Below are positions 55,373 to 63,255 of a stretch of DNA of 64,000 bases, in pieces; position 1 is the first letter of the stretch; every line of letters starts with the position of its first letter. The notes beneath the pieces were generated by a model. That model was not told the DNA's origin, ran no database searches, and saw nothing but the letters and a program-made list of their open reading frames with translations. Source of the DNA: Verrucomicrobiota bacterium (GTDB lineage: Bacteria; Verrucomicrobiota; Verrucomicrobiia; Verrucomicrobiales; DEV007); NCBI GenBank assembly GCA_030625775.1, contig DAOUQC010000001.1:62001-126000 (forward strand), written 5' to 3'. Position numbers and translations under genes: made by a program.

Positions 55373-56404
55373 TTAAGGAACCAGAACGGATTTCACTACC
55401 TCCCCCTGATGCATTTTTTCAAAAGCGGTGTGCCATTCGGAGATGGGCCAGGTGCCTCCGATGATGGGGGCGACGTCAAGTTTTCCTGAGCTCAATAAAG
55501 CTAGTACCCGCTCCCAAATTGGCCAGTTGTGTGAAAAGGAACCTTGCAGAGTGACATTTTTCTGAATCAGTGGATCGAGAGAAAAATCAAGCGGCTTGGG
55601 TCCCCAGCCGACCTTGGTGATCCAGCCGGCTGGGCGTACGACATCGAGGCTGAGCTTTAGCGTGGGGGAAACGCCGGCCGCATCGATGACCACGTCCGCA
55701 CCCATGCCGTCGCGTTCCCTGGCCCAGTTGTGTGCTTCTTCTTTACCGGTCAGGCTAGTGCAGCCGTAGGATTGGGCGGCGATATCAAGCCGATTGCGAT
55801 CAGATTCCAGTCCCAGGATCGCTACATCGGCTCCACGGATGGCAGCGACAGCGGCACAAAGGATGCCGATGGTGCCTGGGCCGATGACCAAAACACGGTC
55901 GCCGGGTTCCATGCGGGTATTGGTGACTACAGCACTGTAAGCGACACAACAGGGTTCGGTGAGGCAGGCGTGATTGAGGGCTAAATTTTCCGGCACCTGA
56001 TGCAGGCAGCGGGCGGGGACACGAACATGTTTGGTCATCGCGCCATTCACTCCGTATCCAAATCCCTTGCGATCCGGATCGAGATTGTATAATCCGCGAC
56101 GAGTCAGAGGACTATCGTTATTGATGATGGCCGCAGTTTCAGAGACAACCCGGTCTCCTTCCGACCATCCGGAAACCTTGCTGCCCCTTTCGATAATGTG
56201 ACCGCCGAACTCGTGTCCAAGGACTACCGGATAGTTTACCGGCCATGAATGGTTAGAGGTCCACTGATGCAAGTCGGAACCACAAACTCCAACGGCAGCT
56301 ACTTCGAGCAGAACGTCATCATCTCCAATTTCGGGGCGTTTCAGTTCTCTCAGTTCAACGCTTCCCGCTTCGGGAGCAAAATTGATAACGGCGGCTGAAG
56401 ACAT
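55373..56404 (-). CDS. Zinc-type medium-chain alcohol/polyol dehydrogenase lacking structural zinc cysteines
   Basis: 343 residues. The catalytic-zinc side is present (GVCGSDLHQW with Cys, GHEFGGHI with His-Glu), and the Rossmann loop is LVIGPGTIGILCAAVAAIRGA. The loop that normally binds a structural zinc through four cysteines is replaced by ETAAIINNDSPLTRRGLYNLDPDRKGFG with none. It resembles sorbitol/threonine-type dehydrogenases and probably oxidises a sugar alcohol or sugar. It lies between HUMPS (33 bases upstream) and the NlpC-like gene. Confidence 0.88.
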   Translation of the reverse strand: MSSAAVINFAPEAGSVELRELKRPEIGDDDVLLEVAAVGVCGSDLHQWTSNHSWPVNYPVVLGHEFGGHIIERGSKVSGWSEGDRVVSETAAIINNDSPLTRRGLYNLDPDRKGFGYGVNGAMTKHVRVPARCLHQVPENLALNHACLTEPCCVAYSAVVTNTRMEPGDRVLVIGPGTIGILCAAVAAIRGADVAILGLESDRNRLDIAAQSYGCTSLTGKEEAHNWARERDGMGADVVIDAAGVSPTLKLSLDVVRPAGWITKVGWGPKPLDFSLDPLIQKNVTLQGSFSHNWPIWERVLALLSSGKLDVAPIIGGTWPISEWHTAFEKMHQGEVVKSVLVP

Positions 56405-56437
56405 AATATTTAATGGCGGTGTAATGAGGAAATAAAC

Positions 56438-57127
56438 TCAGCTGTCCAAGCCATGGATGGCATCACAGATCAGGCGTAATGAGCTTTCGAGATCGCCGTC
56501 GGCCGTTTTGAAGGCGTCAGCATCGACGGTGAGTGGAGCACCGAGAACCACGAGCGGAGCGCCGTAATCAGGGCATTGGATAGCTTGTTCCAGAGTGAGT
56601 CCTCCTACTGCCTGAACGGGTACCGACACGGCATCGACCACTTCGCGTAATTGGTCGAGAGGATTCGGCATGCGCTCTCCACGAGCAGCGATGCCGCGGC
56701 GTTCATCGTATCCGATGTGGTGGATGACAAAACCACAGCCCAGATCCTCCAGTCGTTTTGCCCCGGCGACCATGTCCTCTGAGGCGAGATTGTCGCCCAT
56801 AACTCCCACACCGAAATCGGCTCCAGCTTTGACAACACATTTGATGGTTTCTTCATGTGCTTGAGACATGACGACGACGTGAGAGGCTCCAGCTTTGGCC
56901 ATCATCTCGGCTTCGAGGTATCCGCCGTCCATGGTTTTGAGGTCAGCAACAATCGGAGTGCCGGGAAAATGTTCGTGCAGCGCACGAACCCCGTGCAGCC
57001 CTTCGGCTAGAATGAGGGGCGTGCCTGCTTCGAGCCAATCGACTCCGGCACGCAGGGCCATCTCCGCAGTTTCGAGGGCTTCTTCAATATTGGTCAAGTC
57101 GAGGGAGATCTGGACAATGGGTTTCAT
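56438..57127 (-). CDS. OMPDC-superfamily (HUMPS/KGPDC-type) hexulose-phosphate synthase or decarboxylase
   Basis: About 229 residues from ATG 57127 (MKPIVQISLDLTNIEEALE); the frame is open to 57184 with several Met. The superfamily motif DxKxxD is DLKTMDGGY, followed by GVGVMGDN, VIHHIGYDERRG with candidate proton-handling residues, and VQAVGGLTLEQA at the phosphate site. Family members either decarboxylate 3-keto-L-gulonate 6-phosphate or make D-arabino-3-hexulose 6-phosphate; the neighbours, a dehydrogenase and an isomerase, fit the former sort of sugar-acid pathway but do not decide. It is divergent from a PAS-AraC regulator gene. Confidence 0.85.
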   Translation of the reverse strand: MKPIVQISLDLTNIEEALETAEMALRAGVDWLEAGTPLILAEGLHGVRALHEHFPGTPIVADLKTMDGGYLEAEMMAKAGASHVVVMSQAHEETIKCVVKAGADFGVGVMGDNLASEDMVAGAKRLEDLGCGFVIHHIGYDERRGIAARGERMPNPLDQLREVVDAVSVPVQAVGGLTLEQAIQCPDYGAPLVVLGAPLTVDADAFKTADGDLESSLRLICDAIHGLDS

Positions 57128-57189
57128 AGCTTGCTCTTGCATGCTTGACATATGACGGGAATACGGGCAATGATGCAACGACAAAAACT

Positions 57190-57987
57190 ATGCGGAATAC
57201 GACATCTTATCAAGCTCGCAAACGTCCTGAGCGGTCAGCAGTTGAGATGGCGCAGTGGATGGGTAAACGTGAATCATGGGTGGCTGGACTTGATCCAACC
57301 GACTTGTTTCACAGTATGTTTGATCATTTACCCGGTCTGCACTTCTTTTCTAAAAATAAAGAAGGGCATCTTATGTTTGCCAGCAGAGGATTGCTGGAGG
57401 TTTACCAAATGAGTGATGATTTGGAAATTTTAGGGAGAACTGATTTTGATTTGAATCCCGACATCATGGCTCAATCCTATGTGGATGACGACAGGCTTAT
57501 CATATCTGGAGAGGTGGGCCGGATCGAGCGCATGGAGTTGTGGTGGGATCGCCAGGGTTTGCCGGACTGGTTTTTGATCACCAAGCTGCCGATTTCGGAT
57601 CGACAAGGTTTGGTACAAGGGGTGATGGGTGTGTTGCGCCGTCCCGATGAATCGGATCGGAAACTGCCCGTCTATCAAACTGTTGCCAGGGCGGTGGAGA
57701 TCATCCGGCGTGATTTTGCCGAGCCTGTTTCTATTGCTGAAATAGCCAGGACTGCCGGTCAGTCGCTCAGGCAGCTACAGCGTCAGTTCCGTTCTACGTT
57801 TGGTGTCACCCCGCAAGAGTTTTTGATTACTACACGCATTCTGGCCGCACAGAGACTGTTGGAGGAAAGCTCGCTTACTATCACAGAAATAGCCCGCCAA
57901 TGTGGCTTTGTGGATGCGAGCAGTTTCACCCAGCATTTCCGCAAGCGGGTGGAAAAAACCCCAGCTGCGTATCGGAGGCACGTTTAA
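57190..57987 (+). CDS. AraC-family regulator with an N-terminal PAS domain
   Basis: 265 residues from ATG 57190; the frame is open to TTG 57145. Residues about 35-155 are PAS-like (FDHLPGLHFFSKNKEGHLMFASRG, GRTDFDLNP, PISDRQGLVQGVMGVLRRP). Residues about 170-265 are the double helix-turn-helix of AraC/XylS (EPVSIAEIARTAGQSLRQLQRQFRSTFG, SLTITEIARQCGFVDASSFTQHFRKRVEKTPAAYRR). It is divergent from the HUMPS-ADH-SDR set with 62 bases between starts and most likely controls it in response to a small ligand sensed by the PAS domain. Confidence 0.88.
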   Translation: MRNTTSYQARKRPERSAVEMAQWMGKRESWVAGLDPTDLFHSMFDHLPGLHFFSKNKEGHLMFASRGLLEVYQMSDDLEILGRTDFDLNPDIMAQSYVDDDRLIISGEVGRIERMELWWDRQGLPDWFLITKLPISDRQGLVQGVMGVLRRPDESDRKLPVYQTVARAVEIIRRDFAEPVSIAEIARTAGQSLRQLQRQFRSTFGVTPQEFLITTRILAAQRLLEESSLTITEIARQCGFVDASSFTQHFRKRVEKTPAAYRRHV

Positions 57988-58535
57988 TCAATTTGCCAAT
58001 CAACTTCGACCTCTTGTGGTTCCGGGCTGTGGCGGCCGATGTACTTGACCCGGCCGTGTTCGGCACCGTAGGCATGCACTTTCCAGGTTACTTTCACGTC
58101 AAAACAGCAATACTCGGCTATTTCTTTTACCTTGCCTTCACGCCACCATTTAACGGCTTGTAATCCGTCAGCGCTTTTACCTGCGCCGAGTGAAGCCGAG
58201 GCAAGGGCGTCAAGTTTCAGGCGGTGGCCGAGTTTTTCTTCGAGGCTTAACAGCATGTCGAGGTTGTTGGTTTGCTCGGCCAGATCCAGAACGGTGTAGC
58301 CCATCAGAACTCCGTAGTCGAATCCAACGTGGTTGAATCCAACGACAAGATCGGCATTGAGAAGTTGATCGATCAAGCCTTGAACGTGGTTTTCATCATA
58401 GATCGTGTATTTGCCAAGGGCGGTGCTATAGGTCACGCCCACCGACATGAGCATTTTGTCCAAGTGGTTCCAGCCACCAACATCATTGGCGAGTTTTTGG
58501 GTTTCCAGATCAAAATATACAATATCTTTAGCCAT
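57984..58535 (-). CDS. DnaQ-like 3'-5' exonuclease domain protein (RNase H-like, YprB type)
   Basis: 183 residues. It has the DEDDy active site in order: D9 and E11 in VYFDLET, D73 in GFNHVGFDY, and Y142 with D146 in YCCFDVKVT. This resembles the C-terminal-free YprB/RNase_H_2 group. It should cleave single-stranded DNA or RNA from the 3' end. The stop overlaps the AraC gene's stop region by four bases, from the opposite strand, and it follows the GH57 gene. Confidence 0.85.
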   Translation of the reverse strand: MAKDIVYFDLETQKLANDVGGWNHLDKMLMSVGVTYSTALGKYTIYDENHVQGLIDQLLNADLVVGFNHVGFDYGVLMGYTVLDLAEQTNNLDMLLSLEEKLGHRLKLDALASASLGAGKSADGLQAVKWWREGKVKEIAEYCCFDVKVTWKVHAYGAEHGRVKYIGRHSPEPQEVEVDWQID

Positions 58536-58568
58536 GGTCAGTCAGATAAAAAGGGGATGGTAACAAGA

Positions 58569-60167
58569 TCATTGAGGGGATGCAAAGATCTTCCACTCAA
58601 GATTGGGAAACAGAGGGTTCTGTTGCTCGATCGCGAGCAGGCGTGTTGTATCGGATTCAATATTGGAAGAATAAATCGAGGCAAGCTGGTCAAAATTTTC
58701 CAGATGCTTTTCAAATCTGTGGGTGGCATAGGCCTGAGTGGCGGGCTGACGCATGAAGGAGGCCCAGTCACTGGATTGTGCAAGTAATAATTCGCGGGTC
58801 ATCTGGCTCACGCAGCGACTGCGGTGGTCGGCGAGCCCGTCGGGCAAACCATCAATATTCTGATCCAGGGCGGCAATGATTCGTTGCAGTTGCTCTGCCC
58901 TGCGTTGCAGGTGTGGATAAATCCAGGCATTTTCCTGTGATAACCAGTTTTCGAAATAGTCACCTTCGCCCCAGGAGGAAGGGATGGGGTTTACTGTATT
59001 GAGGGCTGTTGTTTGGCTGGCTTCTGAGAGACTGACGAGAGTCATGTCATCTTGCACTGCGAATTGACGCAGGACCTCTTCGAGAAAAGGGATGCCTTCA
59101 AAACGCCAGTGGCCGAACAGTTCGGCTTCGTAAACGGTGACTATCGACGGGTTTTGAATCCCTTTGTTTTTGAGCTTAAAAATTTGTTTTCTCCGGGATT
59201 TTAAAAAACGGATTGCATGTTCTTGGGCGGCTTTTTGTCCCTGACCAGGATCGTAAAGGTCATCGGAATCCATGCAGTGAATTTTCAAGGCGGCGATCTG
59301 ATTGCTTTGCCTGGCTTCGAGATGAATTTTCAAGCCATTCACCGGAGTTTCATCACCCGACATTTTGTAGGCTTGTCGGTAGCGAGTATCATGTAGCAGG
59401 CCTGCTTCAATTTTTAAAATTTCCTGACTGCTTTCTACGTCGCGAAAGGACAAGCGGGTGTTGCCCGGGCTTTGTGCCGGGTGATAAATGCCTTCGAGGG
59501 GAACTTGATTACTGTAAGTCAGTGCATGTTCATCCAGAATGAGGTGTTTGATTCCGGCTTCAGTGAGAAAGGGCTCAAGGCTTGGGGAATAGGCAAAGTC
59601 GGGCAGCCAGAATAATTCGGGTTTCTCCCCAAAACACTCCTGGTAAAAGGAGCAAGCGATGTTGATTTGCGCACGTAATACATCCGGGGCTTTTAAGAAT
59701 AGCGGCAGCAAAGCATGGGTGGCGGCACTGGCGGGAATCTCTACATGACCAGACTGGCGCAAGTCATTGAGCGCGGCGACAAGATCGTATTTCCATAACT
59801 CACAAAAGTAAGTGTGCAAACGGTGGTAGTGGTCAGCGTACCACTGGGCGAGTGGTCGTTTTTCAGGATCCGTACCACGTTCGATCTCGGTGAGCGCCAG
59901 ATGAAGACTGCAGTCGAGTTGAGCCTCGCTGCGTTCCTGCAGAAGAGGGTCCCGCATCATCGCCAACACGGTTGGGCTGACTGCCAGGGTGATCTTGAAT
60001 GGCACTCCCTCGTCTCGCAGGCGGTGGAGTGATTCGAGCAGGGGGAGGATACTCTCCGTAAGCACCTCAATCCACCAATTTTCCTCGGTACAATGCATCG
60101 ATTCAGCATGCCTGATCCAGGGCAGGTGGCAATGCAGAATCAGGGTGTTGCTGCAAGGTGGAGTCAT
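58569..60167 (-). CDS. GH57 glycoside hydrolase-like protein with exchanged catalytic residues
   Basis: 532 residues from ATG 60167, eight bases after the RDD gene stop; the frame extends to 60299 but overlaps that gene. GH57 motifs are all present: LHCHLPWIRH (1), EIPASAATHALLPLF (2), LFWLPDFAYSPSLE (3), TVYEAELFGHWRFEG (4), plus an alpha-helical C-terminal DUF1957-type region. In GH57 branching enzymes motif 3 reads WLPECAY with nucleophile Glu and motif 4 reads YD-ELFGHWW with acid/base Asp. Here they are D190 and E347, an exchange of the two. Function may be altered, reduced or lost. A GH13 branching enzyme is encoded at 39.7 kb. Confidence 0.88.
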   Translation of the reverse strand: MTPPCSNTLILHCHLPWIRHAESMHCTEENWWIEVLTESILPLLESLHRLRDEGVPFKITLAVSPTVLAMMRDPLLQERSEAQLDCSLHLALTEIERGTDPEKRPLAQWYADHYHRLHTYFCELWKYDLVAALNDLRQSGHVEIPASAATHALLPLFLKAPDVLRAQINIACSFYQECFGEKPELFWLPDFAYSPSLEPFLTEAGIKHLILDEHALTYSNQVPLEGIYHPAQSPGNTRLSFRDVESSQEILKIEAGLLHDTRYRQAYKMSGDETPVNGLKIHLEARQSNQIAALKIHCMDSDDLYDPGQGQKAAQEHAIRFLKSRRKQIFKLKNKGIQNPSIVTVYEAELFGHWRFEGIPFLEEVLRQFAVQDDMTLVSLSEASQTTALNTVNPIPSSWGEGDYFENWLSQENAWIYPHLQRRAEQLQRIIAALDQNIDGLPDGLADHRSRCVSQMTRELLLAQSSDWASFMRQPATQAYATHRFEKHLENFDQLASIYSSNIESDTTRLLAIEQQNPLFPNLEWKIFASPQ

Positions 60168-60175
60168 CAGAGCGG

Positions 60176-61102
60176 TCAGGAAAAGAGAAGGTGTTGCAGG
60201 GAAAGTAGAACGAGGTAGGCTCCAACAGCGAGAACGATTTTTTGTGGACCGAGGGGGCGGTGGTGAACCTGGGTGTGCAAAGTGCGGTCCCAGGCGCACT
60301 CTCCTTTATTGAGCAGATAGAATAGGGAAAAAGTCATAGCCAGAATTTGTAAAAAAGCCAATCCTATCCCAACTCCGAGGATCCATACCATCAATGAACG
60401 GCCTATAGCTTCTGAATATTTGAGAGGGTTTCCGTTTTTTCGTGTAACCTTAATATTAAACAACATCTTCCCCGGGGTGGTCCCAAAGGAAGATATGAGC
60501 AGGGCTTCGATAAAATTCCAGACAAAAAGTGCTCCCCCCTGAATGAGGGCAATGCGTATTTGTTCTTCCTGGGGCAGGGTTTTGTAAAATTCGATCAGCT
60601 TCTCCAGGCTGTCAGGGATGGGTGGGTGGTCGAATACAAACCAGACCAGGGTATTCAGTAGCAAATAGTCAAAAAAACGAGCCCAGAAACGAAGGAAGGG
60701 GTGTACGCTTCCAGAAGCAGCAAAACTCTTATTACGGGAACTGCCGGAGGGCAGGGGGAGGGATGAATTGGAAACAGGTGATGAAGGCGAGGGCTCATCG
60801 GTGCTTTCGTTTTCTTGTTTGCCGTCTGTGTTGCTTTTATGCGATTCCAAATGTTCCCAGTAGGGAAAGATGGTGGCATTGGTTCCATCATTCTCACTGT
60901 CTGTGGAGTGATCTATTTTTTTATTGAGGGATTCGATAGTGGCGGTGACAATCGAAATATCTTTGAGTGGCCTCCATTGGTCGAGACCTTCATGCCAGCC
61001 AAGATTATCCAGTGACAGCTCGTCTGCGTCGACCAGCTCCTTGATTCGGTAGATGGTGAACGGGCCCTGTTTCTTGCCGTCTTTTGTGGTGTAGATCTGC
61101 AT
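60176..61102 (-). CDS. GYF_2-domain plus RDD-family membrane protein
   Basis: 308 residues. Residues 1 to about 50 match the GYF_2/DUF4339 domain (MQIYTTKDGKKQGPFTIYRI, LGWHEGLDQWRPL). A Ser/Asn-rich linker follows, then RDD-type membrane helices (FLRFWARFFDYLLLNTLVW; SFGTTPGKMLFNIKV with the conserved TPGK; AIGRSLMVWILGVGIG). The RDD family function is transport-related but unclear. The gene lies between the LolC-type permease and the GH57 gene on the - strand. Confidence 0.85.
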   Translation of the reverse strand: MQIYTTKDGKKQGPFTIYRIKELVDADELSLDNLGWHEGLDQWRPLKDISIVTATIESLNKKIDHSTDSENDGTNATIFPYWEHLESHKSNTDGKQENESTDEPSPSSPVSNSSLPLPSGSSRNKSFAASGSVHPFLRFWARFFDYLLLNTLVWFVFDHPPIPDSLEKLIEFYKTLPQEEQIRIALIQGGALFVWNFIEALLISSFGTTPGKMLFNIKVTRKNGNPLKYSEAIGRSLMVWILGVGIGLAFLQILAMTFSLFYLLNKGECAWDRTLHTQVHHRPLGPQKIVLAVGAYLVLLSLQHLLFS

Positions 61103-61132
61103 TCAAAAAGAGTTTTCCAAAAACCTGGTTTG

Positions 61133-62434
61133 TTATTCTGAGCGCAATGATTTAGCGGGTTCCAGCCGGGCGGCAATCCAAGCCGGAGCGAGGGAGGCCA
61201 AAGCGCAGGATATAAAGGCTCCGAGAGAAATGGCAATCACATCCTGGGAGGTGACCACTGCCGGGAGTCCGCCTTCGATCATATAGACCTGTGAGGAAAA
61301 TATTTCGATGCCAAACAGCTTGCCGATAGTCGAGGTGATCGCGTTGCGGTAAGCGATGATCAAAAAAGCAAGGCCCAGGCCAACAATCACGCCGATTATG
61401 CCGACAATCATGCCCTGGATCAGGAAGAGGGAAGCCACCTGCTGTTCCGATGCCCCCAGGGCTTTGAGCACCCCGATCTCGGCACGTTTTTGGTAAACCA
61501 CGGTGATCATGGTGTTCATGATGCAGAAAGCGGCGACGATCATGACCATGAATAAGAGGAAATACATTGCTTGTCGTTCCATGGCGACGGCATCGAAAAT
61601 GTATTTATGAATATCCATCCAGGAGGCAACACGGTAGCGGTAGTCAGTGGCTTCGGCGACTGCATCACGGACTTGATGGGCGAGGAAGCTGTCTTCAGTT
61701 TGTAATGCCAGTCCGTGGATTCCGTCACGCAGGTTGTAGAGGGCTTGTCCAGTTTCCAGATGGACGAATACAACATTGCTATCGAAGTCATTATGGCCGG
61801 AATTAAAAATGCCGGTGACAATCAATTCTTGAGGTAGGCTGACTTGGCGAATCGAGTCGAAGGCTTTTTTCTTTTCTTCTTCACTGGCCGAGTCGGTGAA
61901 GGCATCGATGGCATCCATGATGGCATCGATATTGGGGGAATAAATAGTGATGACGTCACCGATTCGAATACCAAGGCTGTCGGCCATTTGATCACCGATG
62001 ATGGCGGTGTCGAGATCGAGATCATATTCACCGTCCCCTTTGGAGATGATTTTTTTCATACGCTCGGTTTCCGGTCCGGGAGAAGGGTCGATGCCGCGTA
62101 GTTGGGGGGCAAGCCGTTGCCCCCGGAAATCGAGTACAGCCTGGCCCCGCATGTAAGGGGTGACCGAAACAACATCCGGAATTTTATTGATCTGTTCGAT
62201 GAGCAGGTCTGAATCATACATGATCTGACCGGAATCGACGATCACATGTGGTTCAAAGCCGAGAATGGTTTCTTTGATGCGTTCGCCATAGCCGGTGAAC
62301 ACTGAAATTACGACTAGAAGCAGGGTGACACCCAGAGCGACTCCCAGGACGGAAATCAGGGTGATGACCGAGACAAAGCTTCTCTTCGGTTTCAAATACC
62401 GTAGAGCGAGGAATAGGCTAAATTTTTTAATCAA
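61133..62434 (-). CDS. LolC/LolE-type (FtsX-like) ABC transporter permease
   Basis: 433 residues. A first membrane helix (about 20-48, SVITLISVLGVALGVTLLLVVISVFTG), a large periplasmic domain, and three more helices at about 290-425 (FLLFMVMIVAAFCIMNTMITV, LFLIQGMIVGIIGVIVGLGLAF, VIAISLGAFISCALASLAPAW) fit the lipoprotein-releasing permease. ALGASEQQVASLFLIQG is the coupling region to the LolD ATPase. LolD is not adjacent. It should extract lipoproteins from the inner membrane. It is divergent from adk. Confidence 0.88.
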   Translation of the reverse strand: MIKKFSLFLALRYLKPKRSFVSVITLISVLGVALGVTLLLVVISVFTGYGERIKETILGFEPHVIVDSGQIMYDSDLLIEQINKIPDVVSVTPYMRGQAVLDFRGQRLAPQLRGIDPSPGPETERMKKIISKGDGEYDLDLDTAIIGDQMADSLGIRIGDVITIYSPNIDAIMDAIDAFTDSASEEEKKKAFDSIRQVSLPQELIVTGIFNSGHNDFDSNVVFVHLETGQALYNLRDGIHGLALQTEDSFLAHQVRDAVAEATDYRYRVASWMDIHKYIFDAVAMERQAMYFLLFMVMIVAAFCIMNTMITVVYQKRAEIGVLKALGASEQQVASLFLIQGMIVGIIGVIVGLGLAFLIIAYRNAITSTIGKLFGIEIFSSQVYMIEGGLPAVVTSQDVIAISLGAFISCALASLAPAWIAARLEPAKSLRSE

Positions 62435-62550
62435 TGGAAAATGAGATTCAGGATTGCATGGCAGTTTAACTGTGATTATTAATTCTAACAGTGGAAACTG
62501 CGTCCGAATTCGGAATGGAATCGAAAGCAGGCCGATTCCCTTTAAATCTC

Positions 62551-63183
62551 ATGAGTCAGAAAATCCCAGAAAAATACAATACCTTCCTGATCTTCGGTGC
62601 ACCGGGTAGCGGGAAGGGGACTCAAGGCGCTGTTCTCGGCCGGATTCCCCGTTTGTTTCATTTCTCCTGCGGCGATGCTTTCCGCTCGATGGATACGCGA
62701 ACTGAGATCGGTCAGGAGTTTTTAAAATACTCCAGCGAAGGCAAGCTGGTGCCGGATGAAGTCACGGTGCGCTTCTGGAAAGCCCAGATTGATAATCAAG
62801 TCGAGGCTCATATTTTCAAGCCAGATATTGACTTTTTGATTCTCGATGGTATTCCCCGCAATGTTGAGCAGGCAAAAATCATGAAGAAGTATTTGAATGT
62901 GAGCCAGCTTTTCCATTTATCCGTACCTGATCGTAATGAATTAACGAGGCGTTTACGAAAAAGAGCACTGAAGGATAATCGTCTGGACGACGCCAGTGAT
63001 GAAGTGATCGCTCGACGGGTGAAGACCTACGAAGAAGAATCCAAGGTCTTGCTGAGCTATTATTCTAAAGATATCATTACAGAGATTGATGCGGCCCATC
63101 CGCCGGTGAAAGTGCTATCTGATATTCTTAATACTATCATGAAGCTGCCGGTGTGGGAGGAAAGCATGAACATAATTGCCTGA
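62551..63183 (+). CDS. adk: Adenylate kinase (short-lid type)
   Basis: About 210 residues from ATG 62551; the frame is open from 62491 with further Met codons, and no clear ribosome site decides. The P-loop is GAPGSGKGTQG, followed by HFSCGDAFRS, EGKLVPDEVT and FLILDGIPRNVEQA (AMP site), and RLRKRALKDNRLDDASDEVIARR in place of the long zinc lid. It interconverts ATP, AMP and ADP. The NMP-binding and lid regions are compact; another nucleoside monophosphate specificity is possible but less likely. Confidence 0.85.
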   Translation: MSQKIPEKYNTFLIFGAPGSGKGTQGAVLGRIPRLFHFSCGDAFRSMDTRTEIGQEFLKYSSEGKLVPDEVTVRFWKAQIDNQVEAHIFKPDIDFLILDGIPRNVEQAKIMKKYLNVSQLFHLSVPDRNELTRRLRKRALKDNRLDDASDEVIARRVKTYEEESKVLLSYYSKDIITEIDAAHPPVKVLSDILNTIMKLPVWEESMNIIA

Positions 63184-63255
63184 ATGTTCGGCCATTTACA
63201 GAAGGTAAATATATTGTTGATCACGCTCAAGAGTCACTCACGATAGGAAACATAT

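Noticed and set aside
57790..57800. GTTCTACG in the AraC-family gene
   Set aside because: It is coding sequence for a conserved helix-turn-helix segment and has no flanking stem.
60200..60215. GTAGAACGAGG resembling the palindrome-family tail
   Set aside because: It lies inside the coding sequence of the RDD-family gene and has no inverted repeat beside it.
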